Below, one piece after another: positions 9,248-18,342 of a stretch of 64,000 bases of DNA. The notes under the pieces were generated by a model. The model was not told where the DNA came from. It was given only the letters and a program-made list of their open reading frames with translations, and did not search any database. Positions within the stretch are counted from its first letter, which is position 1. Each line of letters begins with the position of its first letter. The DNA is from Deltaproteobacteria bacterium. Its GTDB lineage: Bacteria > Myxococcota_A > Polyangia > Polyangiales > Polyangiaceae. The stretch is from contig JACRCQ010000022.1 of NCBI GenBank assembly GCA_016218915.1, positions 186,001 through 250,000 on the forward strand. Reading direction: 5' to 3'. A program made the position numbers and the translations under genes.

Positions 9248-11197
9248 ATGCGGAGTCTGTTCCCCTGGATCGCGCTCGCCTCCCTCATCGGCTGCGCGTC
9301 GGATCCTTCCTCGTCGGTTTCCAATGCCAAGGATGGAAGCGTTGCAGATTCGTCCTCGGACGCCGCTGACGCAGTGGGCAAGGACACGACGCAGGACCCC
9401 ACGCCGCCAGATGCGCCGCCGTCCGATGTGAGCATTCCGACGGATGCGGTCGAGGAGGCGGATGGGACGCCACCCCCTGCGGATGGGCCGCTGGTGATCC
9501 AGTACCCTGACAAGCGCGTGGGGATCTTCTACCTCGCCTGGCACGCGTTCGCGTCCGACACGATGAACCAGCTGCAGCCGGCGGATCGGTTCACGCTCGA
9601 GGACGTGGTGCGCAGCCCGAGCTTGCACTTCAGCGACATCCTCGCCAAGCACAACCTGCTCGGCCAGGCAGCGAGCTTCCACTACCACCAGAAGCCCAAG
9701 CTCGGATTCTACTGCCTGTACCGCAAGCGTCCTTCGGAGCCGGCCTACACGGAACCAGACTATGTGCCGGACTGCGCTGACATCCCGGCAACCGCGAGCG
9801 CGCACGCCTCCCAATTGTGGAGTGCGGGCGTCGACTTCGTGTACATGGATATCACCAACTTCGGCGCGTGGAGCCCAGGCGCGGACGTCATGGGGCTGCG
9901 ACCGGTCGAAGTGCTCCTGGAGGAATGGTCGGCCCTGCGCAAGAACGGGATTCCCACACCGCAGATCGCAGCGTGGGTGCCGGCCTCCGCAGTGCCTGCA
10001 GGACAGACGCCGATGTTCCAGCGCGTGCTGGAGCTGTATGCCAATCCGGCTTTTGACGGCGTGCTGCTGACCCAGCAAGCCTCGGGCAAGAAGATCCTGT
10101 TCGTGGTGGACAACGGTGGCTTCCCGCCCGATCCGGGGCACCTCGCCACGATCGCTGCGGCCGGAGTGATCCCCGTTCATCTGTGGGGCAATCTCGACCC
10201 TGGGCCGCTGGCCAACGGAGTTGCCGGGTGGATGCAGCCCTGCACGCGAGGCGGTGGATTCACGACAATCGTTCGGCCCGGCGATGCATGCCAGCAGGGA
10301 TACTCTTCCAACACTGCGATAGGGACGGTGCTGTCGGTCAGCGCGAGCTACCAGGTCGGCTATGCATCCTTGCCCTTTCAATCGAGCGGAAAGATGGGCG
10401 GTCTAACCCTCAAGAAGCAGTTCGAGACCGCGTTCGGGGTCCACCCTGACTGGTTGCTGGTCAACGAGTGGAACGAGCACATCGCGCAGCCCCAGCCGAA
10501 TCCCTATGAGCCCGCGCTCGGATCGCTGCGACGGAGCATGGGCGAAGGCGACGTGCCCGGGGGAGACCCAGGGGCAGACTGGTTGTGGGTCGATGGGTAC
10601 GGGACAGGATTCGCAAGGGATCTGGAGCCGACGGAGCAGGACAACGGCGCAGGCTACGACCTGCTCAAATCGTGTCTGAACGTGTACCGGTCCGGCCATG
10701 GCTCTTGCGATCTTCCAGGCGAAGCGTGCTGCCAGCTCGGCGCCGGGATGAACGTGGTGATGAGCCTGCGAGGCAAGTCGGACGGGGGCTCGATGACCAC
10801 GGATCACGTGTTGACGATCAGCGAGCAGGAGCGCGACACCCTGGTCAGCTCAGGGTCCTGGGCAGAGGTGTGCAACCCATTCTATGGCCCGCCGGGGCTC
10901 TGCGGAGGTGGGACCACGGTGGACGGCCCGTTTCTGTTGTTCGGAGATGCCGGAGCGGACCGGGTCTTGATCTACCGGTGCTATTCCGGGGCCGATCACT
11001 TCATTTCGACGGATCCGGGGTGCGAAGGCAGGGTGGTCGAGGGGCCGCTCGGGTGGGCTTCGACCGTGCGAACGACCGAGGCGCCGCGCATGCTCCGCAG
11101 GTGCTACAACGCACCTGCGATCGTGCACTTTCACTCGGTCGACGAGCACTGCCCGGCTGGGATGCAGGAAGAGGCGCCGTTCGGGTATGTGAGGTGA
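9248..11197 (+). CDS. Lipoprotein with GH71/GH99-like glycosidase domain and DUF5648-like C-terminus
   Basis: 649 residues, lipobox LIGC, then an Asp/Ala/Pro spacer. The central domain begins KRVGIFYLAWHAF and contains DFVYMDITNFGAW and LLVNEWNEH, which resemble the barrel strands of GH71/GH99-type endo-acting glycosidases. A second module (about 520-649) contains LIYRCYSGADHFISTD and similar repeats, resembling the beta-trefoil-like DUF5648 module. The ATG at 9248 was chosen because GGAGGA lies just upstream and the lipobox then fits; the frame opens at 9185. The family link is from motif memory and is moderate. Its stop lies one base from the stop of the convergent gene. Confidence 0.75.
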   Translation: MRSLFPWIALASLIGCASDPSSSVSNAKDGSVADSSSDAADAVGKDTTQDPTPPDAPPSDVSIPTDAVEEADGTPPPADGPLVIQYPDKRVGIFYLAWHAFASDTMNQLQPADRFTLEDVVRSPSLHFSDILAKHNLLGQAASFHYHQKPKLGFYCLYRKRPSEPAYTEPDYVPDCADIPATASAHASQLWSAGVDFVYMDITNFGAWSPGADVMGLRPVEVLLEEWSALRKNGIPTPQIAAWVPASAVPAGQTPMFQRVLELYANPAFDGVLLTQQASGKKILFVVDNGGFPPDPGHLATIAAAGVIPVHLWGNLDPGPLANGVAGWMQPCTRGGGFTTIVRPGDACQQGYSSNTAIGTVLSVSASYQVGYASLPFQSSGKMGGLTLKKQFETAFGVHPDWLLVNEWNEHIAQPQPNPYEPALGSLRRSMGEGDVPGGDPGADWLWVDGYGTGFARDLEPTEQDNGAGYDLLKSCLNVYRSGHGSCDLPGEACCQLGAGMNVVMSLRGKSDGGSMTTDHVLTISEQERDTLVSSGSWAEVCNPFYGPPGLCGGGTTVDGPFLLFGDAGADRVLIYRCYSGADHFISTDPGCEGRVVEGPLGWASTVRTTEAPRMLRRCYNAPAIVHFHSVDEHCPAGMQEEAPFGYVR

Positions 11198-11198
11198 T

Positions 11199-12107
11199 TC
11201 AGTCCGAAGCGGCGTCGGTCGAGCCTGCGTCCGTGCTTGCGCAAGAAAGCCACGCGGTGCGTTCTGGGAAGGTCCGAGCCGTGCCCTTCACGCAGTAATG
11301 TTGGGGCGATTGGATCTGCGTGCCATCACCGCAAACGCACACGCTCCCAGCGGGGCAGTCCTCGTCCAGCAGACACTCCATGGTACAGGCCTGAGCAAGG
11401 CAGTTGGAAGCAGAGTCCAAAGCAACGTGGCAGAGTTTGCAGGTGTCGCCGGGCTTGGCGAAGTCGGAGCCCACCCATCCGGAACCTGAGAGCGCGAGGC
11501 CGCAGTGGGAGCCGTAATCGACGGGCTCTGCAGGCCTTGGATACTCGATGCATCGGTGGGTAGCCGTGTCGCAGCGAAGCGCGCCTGGAACTGAGGTCTC
11601 CACGGGCCGGCAATCCTCATCGGACGCGCAGGGATCCAGCACATGCTTCGGCTCTCCCTCGTGGCAAAGCAGGCGAATCAGTCCTTTGGTATCCGGAGCC
11701 AGCCAGTGAATCGATGCCAGGTAGTCCAGACACGCTGCGTACCGTTCGTCCTGAGGCTGCTGCCGGCACCCCGTCTGACACTGGTGGACCGTTGGCCCTT
11801 CGCACCATTCACCATGTTTTGTGAAGGGTGGATCGCCTGGATGGCAGCACTTCATAGCGCCTCGCGCCAGACTGAAGACGTCACCATCCATGCACCTGTA
11901 CCCAGTGCCCATGCAGTCCCAATGGCAGTTTGGAACGCACGCATCTGGCTTGGCGGCTCCCTCCAGGGAAGCATCCGTAGAGGCGGCCGGCACTGGCTCT
12001 GAGGAACATGCAGCCAGAGCAGGGACGAAGCCTACGAGCCATGCGGCACGCGACAAGGACGCATAACCGAGCGGATGGCACACAGGCGGCGCGGCTGCAT
12101 CCGCCAT
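11199..12107 (-). CDS. Cys-rich lipoprotein of unknown function
   Basis: 302 residues. The N-terminus has a hydrophobic signal (WLVGFVPALAAC) with lipobox LAAC, although the annotated start gives a rather long n-region and a later start is possible. About 24 Cys occur in the mature part, in clusters such as CSSEP, CHWDCMGTGYRC, CKLCHVAL and GSVCVCGDG. The C-terminal cluster (DEDCPAGSVCVCG) resembles the short Cys-knot motifs seen in other lipoproteins in this window. No catalytic motif is visible. The gene ends one base from the end of the convergent glycosidase-like gene, so the two transcripts must share termination sequence or overlap. Confidence 0.75.
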   Translation of the reverse strand: MADAAAPPVCHPLGYASLSRAAWLVGFVPALAACSSEPVPAASTDASLEGAAKPDACVPNCHWDCMGTGYRCMDGDVFSLARGAMKCCHPGDPPFTKHGEWCEGPTVHQCQTGCRQQPQDERYAACLDYLASIHWLAPDTKGLIRLLCHEGEPKHVLDPCASDEDCRPVETSVPGALRCDTATHRCIEYPRPAEPVDYGSHCGLALSGSGWVGSDFAKPGDTCKLCHVALDSASNCLAQACTMECLLDEDCPAGSVCVCGDGTQIQSPQHYCVKGTARTFPERTAWLSCASTDAGSTDAASD

Positions 12108-12297
12108 GCCATGAAGAACCGACGCAAATGATCCAAGGCAGACTTAGACATAAATGTCCGTGGCTCATGCTGTGCCAGACACTTGCTGGGATCGCGGCAC
12201 ACAAGGCAACGACGAAGGGTGCGCCATCTTGCCAGTTGCGCACACGCCCCAACGCAGGGTAGCCTCGGAGCCAGATCGGAAATTCGAGAGGATCAGA

Positions 12298-12738
12298 ATG
12301 GGCAAACGTCAGCACCTCACGCGCCGCGCGATGTTGAAAACCTCGGCCGCGATCGCTGCATTGGCGGCTGGCTTCGTGGCGGCCTGCTCCGGGAGCGAGG
12401 AACCTTCAGGTGCGGGCAACAACCCCGGGAGCGGCGGCAGCGGGGGCGGAGGTGGGTACGGCGGCGGCTACGGCGGTTCAGGAGGTGGATACGGCGGCTC
12501 CGGCGGTGGTTACGGCGGACCGTACGGCTGCGGGTACGGCTATGGCTACGGTGGCGTAGGTGGCTACGGCTACGGGTGCGGCTATGGCTACGGTTGGAAC
12601 GACTTCGGGGACCTCGCGCCAGGCGGCACCTGGTACGCACGTCTGGGCACCCGGATGCGCGCGAGCGTCGGCGCCGTCGCTCTGCTCGCAGGCGCCCTCG
12701 TGAAAGACTCGCCGCGCTCTGGCCCATCCCGCACCTGA
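12298..12738 (+). CDS. Tat-type lipoprotein with Gly/Tyr-rich low-complexity body
   Basis: 146 residues. The signal has a twin-arginine motif (TRRAMLK), a hydrophobic core and a lipobox-like VAAC, so the product is probably exported folded and lipid-anchored. The body (about residues 45-102) is almost only Gly, Tyr and Ser, with units such as GGGYGGS and GYGYGCGYGYG, and contains two Cys. A short ordinary tail follows (WNDFGDLAPGGTWYARLG). GAGAGGA precedes the ATG. Eighteen bases downstream begins a glycosyltransferase gene, followed by a triple glycosyltransferase, so the Tyr/Ser-rich body could be their acceptor. That link is inference. Confidence 0.75.
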   Translation: MGKRQHLTRRAMLKTSAAIAALAAGFVAACSGSEEPSGAGNNPGSGGSGGGGGYGGGYGGSGGGYGGSGGGYGGPYGCGYGYGYGGVGGYGYGCGYGYGWNDFGDLAPGGTWYARLGTRMRASVGAVALLAGALVKDSPRSGPSRT

Positions 12739-12756
12739 TTCCTCGCGGGCAGCACA

Positions 12757-13758
12757 ATGCCGCTGCAGTTGCTCGAACGGATCGATGCTCGCTTCGCAGC
12801 AGGCAATGCGCAGGAAGCGCTGGAAAGAGCCTGCCCCGGACGCGTGATCCTCGATCTCGGTGCGATCGACCTGCGGCAGACGATGTGGAGCCTGCCAGTC
12901 GTCGACGCCTTTCGCGCCCGATTTCCCGGTGCGGTCTTTGAGGCACGTGGACCGGATCCGCAGCGCGCGCTCGTGGCCGCCCATCTGCCTGACAGCCCAC
13001 GCACGCATCCGGCCCTGACCCGACCGATCGTCATCGTGTCGTTCAGCCCCCACCCCGCATCCAGGGTTCGCGTCCACGAGGCCCAAGGCACGCTCGATCT
13101 GGTCCTGCCTCGAGCGCTCCTCGGAACGCGCGCGGGGCACGAGTGCGTCAGGTGCGTGGAGCCTGCTCAGGCGCTCGGATTGGACCCGTCGCCACTCGCC
13201 CCGTCGCTCCAGCTTCCCTCGTGGCGTCGACGGGAAGGTCGCGCCCTTGCGCGCTCGTTGACGCGAAGAGCCGGGGGTCCTCTGGTCGCTCTGCTCCCTG
13301 GTGGCGATGCGACCGACTGCTGGAAGACGGAGCACTTTCGCGCAGCTGCGCTCGAGCTGCAGGGGCGAATCGGCGGTGTGGCCCTTCAATGGGGAGGCGA
13401 CGCACCGATCGACAGGTCGATTCGCCTGGTTGAGCGACAGCATCCGTGTGTCCTTGCAGCCCTCCTTTCCCAATGCGCCGTGTGCATTGCCGACGACAAC
13501 GGCTGGGCGCACGTGGCCGCCGCTGTGGACGCACCGATCATCACCGTGCACGGCGCGACCGATCCGGACGTGTCTGGGCCGGTCAGCCGATGGAGCGCAG
13601 CAGTCTGGACGACCGAGGGGGAGTGCGAGAGCTGCGAGAATTCGACCGGCAAGCGCCGCTGCCTTCGATGCCTTGCGCCTGGGCCTGTGACGGACATCGC
13701 CGAGAAGCTGGCAGCCGAGCGATGGCCCTGGGATCGGCTCGCCCGGTGGCTGCCATGA
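12757..13758 (+). CDS. Glycosyltransferase family 9 (heptosyltransferase-like)
   Basis: 333 residues with a GT-B fold. Motifs typical of GT9 ADP-heptose:LPS heptosyltransferases are present: LLPGGDATDCWKTEHFR in the linker/nucleotide region, CIADDNGWAHVAAAV, and THVHG-like HGATDP, followed by the usual Cys cluster (CESCENSTGKRRCLRC). The N-terminal half is shorter and less conserved than in classical WaaC/WaaF, so the sugar donor may not be ADP-heptose. Its TGA overlaps the ATG of the downstream triple glycosyltransferase (ATGA), and both likely act on the same glycan in the cytoplasm. Confidence 0.85.
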   Translation: MPLQLLERIDARFAAGNAQEALERACPGRVILDLGAIDLRQTMWSLPVVDAFRARFPGAVFEARGPDPQRALVAAHLPDSPRTHPALTRPIVIVSFSPHPASRVRVHEAQGTLDLVLPRALLGTRAGHECVRCVEPAQALGLDPSPLAPSLQLPSWRRREGRALARSLTRRAGGPLVALLPGGDATDCWKTEHFRAAALELQGRIGGVALQWGGDAPIDRSIRLVERQHPCVLAALLSQCAVCIADDNGWAHVAAAVDAPIITVHGATDPDVSGPVSRWSAAVWTTEGECESCENSTGKRRCLRCLAPGPVTDIAEKLAAERWPWDRLARWLP

Positions 13759-16667
13759 CCGCTGCGCGATACGTTGGATTCTTCAGCGAGCCGACCGGCT
13801 ACGGGATTGCCGCTCGAATGCACGCTTCCGCCCTGCGCCATGCAGGCGTACGCGTAACAGCGCGCTCGGTGCTGATCGGCCCGGACGGCCCCTTTGACGT
13901 CGCAGGCGCTGCACAGGAATCCACGCACGAACCAGGCCCTGGCCAGGAACCTGTGATCGTCCACGCCCCTCCCTCGCTCACGGCCGGACTGCTGCCTGCC
14001 GACACACCGACCATCTTGCTCACCGTCTGCGAGACCGAACGCCTTCCTGCGCACTGGATCCCTGCCGTGCAGTCGGTCGACGAGATCTGGGTTCCCTCGG
14101 AGTTCTCGCGGCGTGCGTTCGAGGCGGTGGCGAGCTGTCCGGTCCAGGTCGTGAACCATCCAGTGGCCCCACCGCGCGGGCGTCGCGCGTTTCCAGGAAT
14201 CCCGGACGACATCTTCCTGTTTGCGTCGGTGTTCGAGTGGCAGGATCGGAAGAATCCCGATGGGCTTCTCTCTGCATTCACAGAGGCATTTCAGGGACGA
14301 AGCGATGTGGGGTTGTTGATCAAGACCGGATTCCGGATGGGAATGCCTCGAGAGGAAGCGATCCGGACGACGCGTGAGATCGTGGAGAAGGGCAGAGCAG
14401 GAGGCGGGCCGAAGGTCTGGCTCGTCACAGAGGATCTGTCGCCCGCAGCGTTGGGCTCGTTGTATCGCCGCGCCGACGCCTACGTGTCACTGCACCGCGC
14501 AGAAGGATTCGGGCTTTGCATGGCCGAGGCGATGCTCGCAGGCACGCCGGTCATCGCTACGGGCTGGTCCGGGAATCTCGAGTTCATGGACGCCCGAAGT
14601 GCCTGGCTCGTGGGCTGCGACCTGGTTCCTCTGCGTCAGCACTGGGTGCGCTCGCGCGAGCTCGACGAGGGGATGCAGTGGGCGCAGCCGCGCCATGACG
14701 AAGCGGTCGAAGCCATGCGTGCGTGCGTGTCCAACGGAGCCGAGCGCGAGAGGCGCGCAGCCGCAGGGCAGAGTCGCGTACGCGAGCAGCTGTCACGGAC
14801 CGTTGTGGGCGCACGCATGCGCGAGCTGTTGCAGAGATTCGAAGGGGAGCCGCACAGGGTTTCCGCGCCTCAGGTCCGAAGCCACGCGCAGGCCGCTGCC
14901 GGCAGGATGGTGCAGCGTGATTGGCCACGCCCCACCTGGATGCTCCTGTCCGAGGCTACGTTGGTATCGATCGTGATCACATGCCACAACTACGGCCGTT
15001 TCCTCGAAGAAGCTGCGCAATCAGCGCTGGGCCAGACCTGGCCGCACATCGAGGTGATCGTGGTGGATGACGGCTCCACGGACGAGACTCTCGAGGTTGC
15101 ACGTCGCCTCCCGGTGCGGGTCATCTCAGGGCCGCGAGCCGGCGTGGCCCGCGCGCGCAACCGGGGTGCGGCCATCGCCCGCGGTGCGTATCTGATGTTT
15201 CTCGACGCTGACGACGCACTCGAGCCTGACTACGTGTCGGAATGCGTGGCGGCCTTGAAGACGGCTGCACCGGACACCGCGTATGCGTACACGAAAGCAC
15301 GGCTGTTCGGCTCGGAGGAAGGCATATTCGAGAGCTGTGCGTTCGACCCGGAGCTGCTGCTCGTCCGCAACTTCGTGCATGCGTCGGCGCTCATGCGTCG
15401 CGAGGCGTTCGTTGCGGTGTCAGGCGTGGACCCGAGCTTTGGCCAGGCCTGGGAAGACCACGATCTCTGGCTTCGGATGCTGGCCGCCGGCTACTCGGGT
15501 GTGCTGGTTCCCAGCGCCCTGCTCAGGTACCGGCGTCATGGGACGAGCCGCAATTCCCTGTCCGACGCTTCGATGCGGCAGCTCCGGTGGAAGCTGCTGG
15601 GAGCCCACCCTGGGCTGTATTCGCGCGCGGTCGTTCGCCAGCCGGTGCGCTCGCTCGCTGCGTGGCTCAGGCACGGCTCGGACAAGCTGCGTGCCGAGGC
15701 CGATGCTCCGGCCGAGGTGCCGCACCACGACCTTGGGCTTGGCATCTCCGTGGTCGTCGTGAACTGGAACGCCAAGGATGAGCTCGTGGAGTGCCTTGCG
15801 GCGCTGCACCGTCAGACCGAGGGTGGCTTCGAAGTGGTCGTCGTGGACCAGGGCTCGACCGATGGGTCGCAGCAGATGGTTCGGGAGCGATTTCCCCTCG
15901 TGAAGTTGATGGATCTGCGCAGCAACGTCGGTTTTGCGCAGGGGTGCAACCGGGGCCTGGAGGCGGCAACGCAAAGCTGGGTTGCGATGTTGAACAACGA
16001 TGCCGTGCCCGCGGCGGACTGGATCGAGCGTCTGCGGTCGGCAGCGCGCAGCGCAAGCCACGACGTCGGCATGATCCAGTGCAAGGTGCTGTTCAAGAAT
16101 CGCCCGGATCGCCTGAACTCGACCGGGATCCTGCTGCACGCGGACGGCAGTGCGGACGATCGAGGGTTCAACCGGCTGGACCAGCAGGAGGTGGGAGCAA
16201 CGGAGGTGTTCTGTCCATCCGCGGCTGCTGCGCTGTACCGCAGGACCATGCTCGATTCGCTGCGGAGCTCGAGCGGAGTGCTGGATTGCGCGTACTTCAT
16301 GTACATGGAGGACGTGGATCTCGGGTGGCGTGCGAGGCTATGCGGCTGGAACGCGATCTACGAGCCGACGGCAGTGGTGCACCACACGTTCCACGGCACG
16401 GTGAATCGGCATCGCTCGAGATTCGTGGAATCGAGTGTGGCGCGCAATCGGCTGCGAACGCTCGCGAAGAACGCGTCCTTGCGTTTCGTGTGGACGACCC
16501 GGCGGCGCAGCGCAGCGGACATCGCGCGTCTGGTGGCCTGGCACGGGCCGCAGGAGATGGTGAGCTTGGCAGGAGCGATCGTGCGGGCGGTGCGGCAGCG
16601 CCGAGAGGTCACGCGGATGGCGCGGGTGTCGAGGAGGCAGGTAGAGCGTCGTTGGGCGGGACGGTGA
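13755..16667 (+). CDS. Three-domain glycosyltransferase (GT4-GT2-GT2 fusion)
   Basis: 970 residues. Residues about 1-375 form a GT4-like GT-B domain (GFFSEPTGYGIAARMH at the N-terminus; HRAEGFGLCMAEAMLAGTPV as the donor-site EX7E motif). Residues about 403-620 form a GT-A GT2 domain (VSIVITCHNYGRF, VVDDGSTDET, MFLDADDALEPDY). Residues about 664-900 form a second GT2 domain of rhamnosyltransferase type (VVVVNWNAKDELVEC, DQGSTDGS, NNDAVPAADW, YMEDVDLGWRARL). All three appear to keep their metal or donor motifs. The ATG overlaps the GT9 stop codon. Such a fusion suggests assembly of a fixed three-sugar unit on one polypeptide, together with the GT9 enzyme. Confidence 0.9.
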   Translation: MTAARYVGFFSEPTGYGIAARMHASALRHAGVRVTARSVLIGPDGPFDVAGAAQESTHEPGPGQEPVIVHAPPSLTAGLLPADTPTILLTVCETERLPAHWIPAVQSVDEIWVPSEFSRRAFEAVASCPVQVVNHPVAPPRGRRAFPGIPDDIFLFASVFEWQDRKNPDGLLSAFTEAFQGRSDVGLLIKTGFRMGMPREEAIRTTREIVEKGRAGGGPKVWLVTEDLSPAALGSLYRRADAYVSLHRAEGFGLCMAEAMLAGTPVIATGWSGNLEFMDARSAWLVGCDLVPLRQHWVRSRELDEGMQWAQPRHDEAVEAMRACVSNGAERERRAAAGQSRVREQLSRTVVGARMRELLQRFEGEPHRVSAPQVRSHAQAAAGRMVQRDWPRPTWMLLSEATLVSIVITCHNYGRFLEEAAQSALGQTWPHIEVIVVDDGSTDETLEVARRLPVRVISGPRAGVARARNRGAAIARGAYLMFLDADDALEPDYVSECVAALKTAAPDTAYAYTKARLFGSEEGIFESCAFDPELLLVRNFVHASALMRREAFVAVSGVDPSFGQAWEDHDLWLRMLAAGYSGVLVPSALLRYRRHGTSRNSLSDASMRQLRWKLLGAHPGLYSRAVVRQPVRSLAAWLRHGSDKLRAEADAPAEVPHHDLGLGISVVVVNWNAKDELVECLAALHRQTEGGFEVVVVDQGSTDGSQQMVRERFPLVKLMDLRSNVGFAQGCNRGLEAATQSWVAMLNNDAVPAADWIERLRSAARSASHDVGMIQCKVLFKNRPDRLNSTGILLHADGSADDRGFNRLDQQEVGATEVFCPSAAAALYRRTMLDSLRSSSGVLDCAYFMYMEDVDLGWRARLCGWNAIYEPTAVVHHTFHGTVNRHRSRFVESSVARNRLRTLAKNASLRFVWTTRRRSAADIARLVAWHGPQEMVSLAGAIVRAVRQRREVTRMARVSRRQVERRWAGR

Positions 16668-16691
16668 TGCTCGTGACCCGAATCCTGACGA

Positions 16692-17720
16692 TCACATCCC
16701 ACATTGCTGCGCGATAAACCTGAGGGCGGGGGGCGAGCAAACGGAGGTCGCGTCGCAAACGAGGCTCGCGCATTCGTTGGACGACTGGCACGGCGCCCCT
16801 CCTTGCTGACCGGCAGCGCACACTCCGCTGGCGCAGTAGCGGCCCACCCCGCATTCCTCGGTGGTGGAGCACTGAGCACCGATGGGAGTCACGGGCACGC
16901 AGACCGGAGGACCGGACTTGTCGTTGCAGTAGAGCTCGTCTCGACAAAGGATCTCTGCATCGCATGGGCAGGGCGCACATCCCACCTCGCGGTACACGCA
17001 TTTTCCGGCTTCGCAGCCGTAGTAGTGTGTTCCGTATTCGACGCCAGGGCAATCGGAGCTCTGCTGACACGACCCATTGCCAGACACTCTGTTGAACACC
17101 TCCGCGCAAAGGCTCGTGGCCACGAAGCTGGCCACCATCGTGGCGCCGGAGAGCCAGCACTGATCGGAGAGAGCCTCGACCGCGGCCAGGCAACGGTCGA
17201 TCGACTCGGGATGATATTGGCGCTTCGCTGCCTTGACCTCTGCCACCTTCGCTTCGCAGTCGGACTTCTCTCGCTGCAGGCACACCGCTGTGTCGTACCC
17301 GGTGGTCATTGTGCAACAGCCGTCCCGCAGCGCGCAGAGCTGCGCGGGAAACATTTCGCAGACGCTGTCCAGCGCGTAGGCCCCGGCATCTTCGGGCGAA
17401 CCGCCGGTGCCCGCGCCTCCAGCTCCTGGGCCACCGTATCCGCCGCCACCGTCGTTCTGGTAGTGGCCCCCCATCCCCGTACCGCCCGTGGACGGGATGC
17501 CGCCTGCTCCCCCTCCGCCGTGATCGATCTTCACATCCCAAGACGCGTCTTCGCCGCCCTTGCCTGAGTCGACGATTCCTCCCGAACCGTCGGGTCCGCC
17601 TTCTTGCCCGGCGCCTGAGCTACCAGCGACAGACTGGCGTTGCTCTTCCTGGCCAGAGCACGCCCCCATCGCCAGAGCCGCGAACGCCGCCACGCACGGG
17701 AGCAGAAGAACGTCCTTCAC
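16692..17720 (-). CDS. Cys-rich lipoprotein with Gly-rich linker
   Basis: 342 residues from a GTG at 17720, chosen because VKDVLLLPCVAAFAALAMG then forms a normal signal peptide ending in lipobox MGAC. The frame is open upstream to 17801 with a less plausible N-terminus. A Gly/Ser/Asp-rich linker (about residues 25-105) is followed by a helical Cys-containing domain and then three short Cys modules (SSDCPG, TTEECGVGRYC, SSNECASLVC) of the Dickkopf-like or 'spaced Cys' type common on lipoproteins of this kind. No enzyme motif. It converges on the glycosyltransferase gene 24 bases away. Confidence 0.75.
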   Translation of the reverse strand: MKDVLLLPCVAAFAALAMGACSGQEEQRQSVAGSSGAGQEGGPDGSGGIVDSGKGGEDASWDVKIDHGGGGAGGIPSTGGTGMGGHYQNDGGGGYGGPGAGGAGTGGSPEDAGAYALDSVCEMFPAQLCALRDGCCTMTTGYDTAVCLQREKSDCEAKVAEVKAAKRQYHPESIDRCLAAVEALSDQCWLSGATMVASFVATSLCAEVFNRVSGNGSCQQSSDCPGVEYGTHYYGCEAGKCVYREVGCAPCPCDAEILCRDELYCNDKSGPPVCVPVTPIGAQCSTTEECGVGRYCASGVCAAGQQGGAPCQSSNECASLVCDATSVCSPPALRFIAQQCGM

Positions 17721-17817
17721 ACAACAAGCATACGCCTCGATCAGCAGAAGGCAATGAACGGCGCACGAAGAAGGGGATCTGACGAGAGTCGACTCTGGCA
17801 CTGAGCATCGCGCGCTC

Positions 17818-18279
17818 TCAGCGTGATTCCGGCACGACGAGCGAGATGCCGGTGAAAGGCGTATGCCAGGTGCGGCGCACGGTAAGGCGCTGGCCAGGAG
17901 GGATCCCCGATGCGTCGCCGATGTATGCTGGGTAATGGACTATCGTCGCGTATGCGAAGCCGAGCAGCGCCGAGTTCAGGGACAGGACGATGATGGCCAA
18001 CGCCCGTTGCTTGCCGGGCACGAACCAGGGGACAGCGACAGCAGTCAGGATGGCTGACACGACAGCTGGTACGTAGGGTTGACCTCTGCGGCAAGCATGG
18101 ATCCAGCCCAGAGCTGCTACGGCTGACAGGCATGCGGAAGCCGAACCGACGAGGATATCGCGGATTGTCAGCTTCGCCCTGCGGTTGATGCGAGACCGGG
18201 CGCTGACTGCGGCGGCCAACAGCGCGAAGGTGATCGACGTAAGAACCCAGATTCCGAATGAATCGTCAATGTTCCACAT
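17818..18279 (-). CDS. Small four-helix membrane protein
   Basis: 153 residues with about four hydrophobic helices (around residues 8-26, 40-60, 70-88, 92-115) and a soluble C-terminal tail with Thr and Trp (RRTWHTPFTG). AAGGGCG precedes the ATG. No family recognised. It lies 63 bases downstream of a predicted cysteine hydrolase on the same strand. A protective or accessory role for that enzyme is possible but unsupported beyond adjacency. Confidence 0.65.
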   Translation of the reverse strand: MWNIDDSFGIWVLTSITFALLAAAVSARSRINRRAKLTIRDILVGSASACLSAVAALGWIHACRRGQPYVPAVVSAILTAVAVPWFVPGKQRALAIIVLSLNSALLGFAYATIVHYPAYIGDASGIPPGQRLTVRRTWHTPFTGISLVVPESR

Positions 18280-18342
18280 TTCGCCCTTCGCCCGGCAGAG
18301 GCCGCACGTGCAACCACGAGCAGAGCACCTTGGGCCGGTTGC

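Noticed and set aside
17721..17801. N-terminal extension of the 16.7 kb lipoprotein
   Set aside because: Starting there would bury the signal peptide behind 27 unlikely residues; the GTG at 17720 gives a normal lipoprotein signal.
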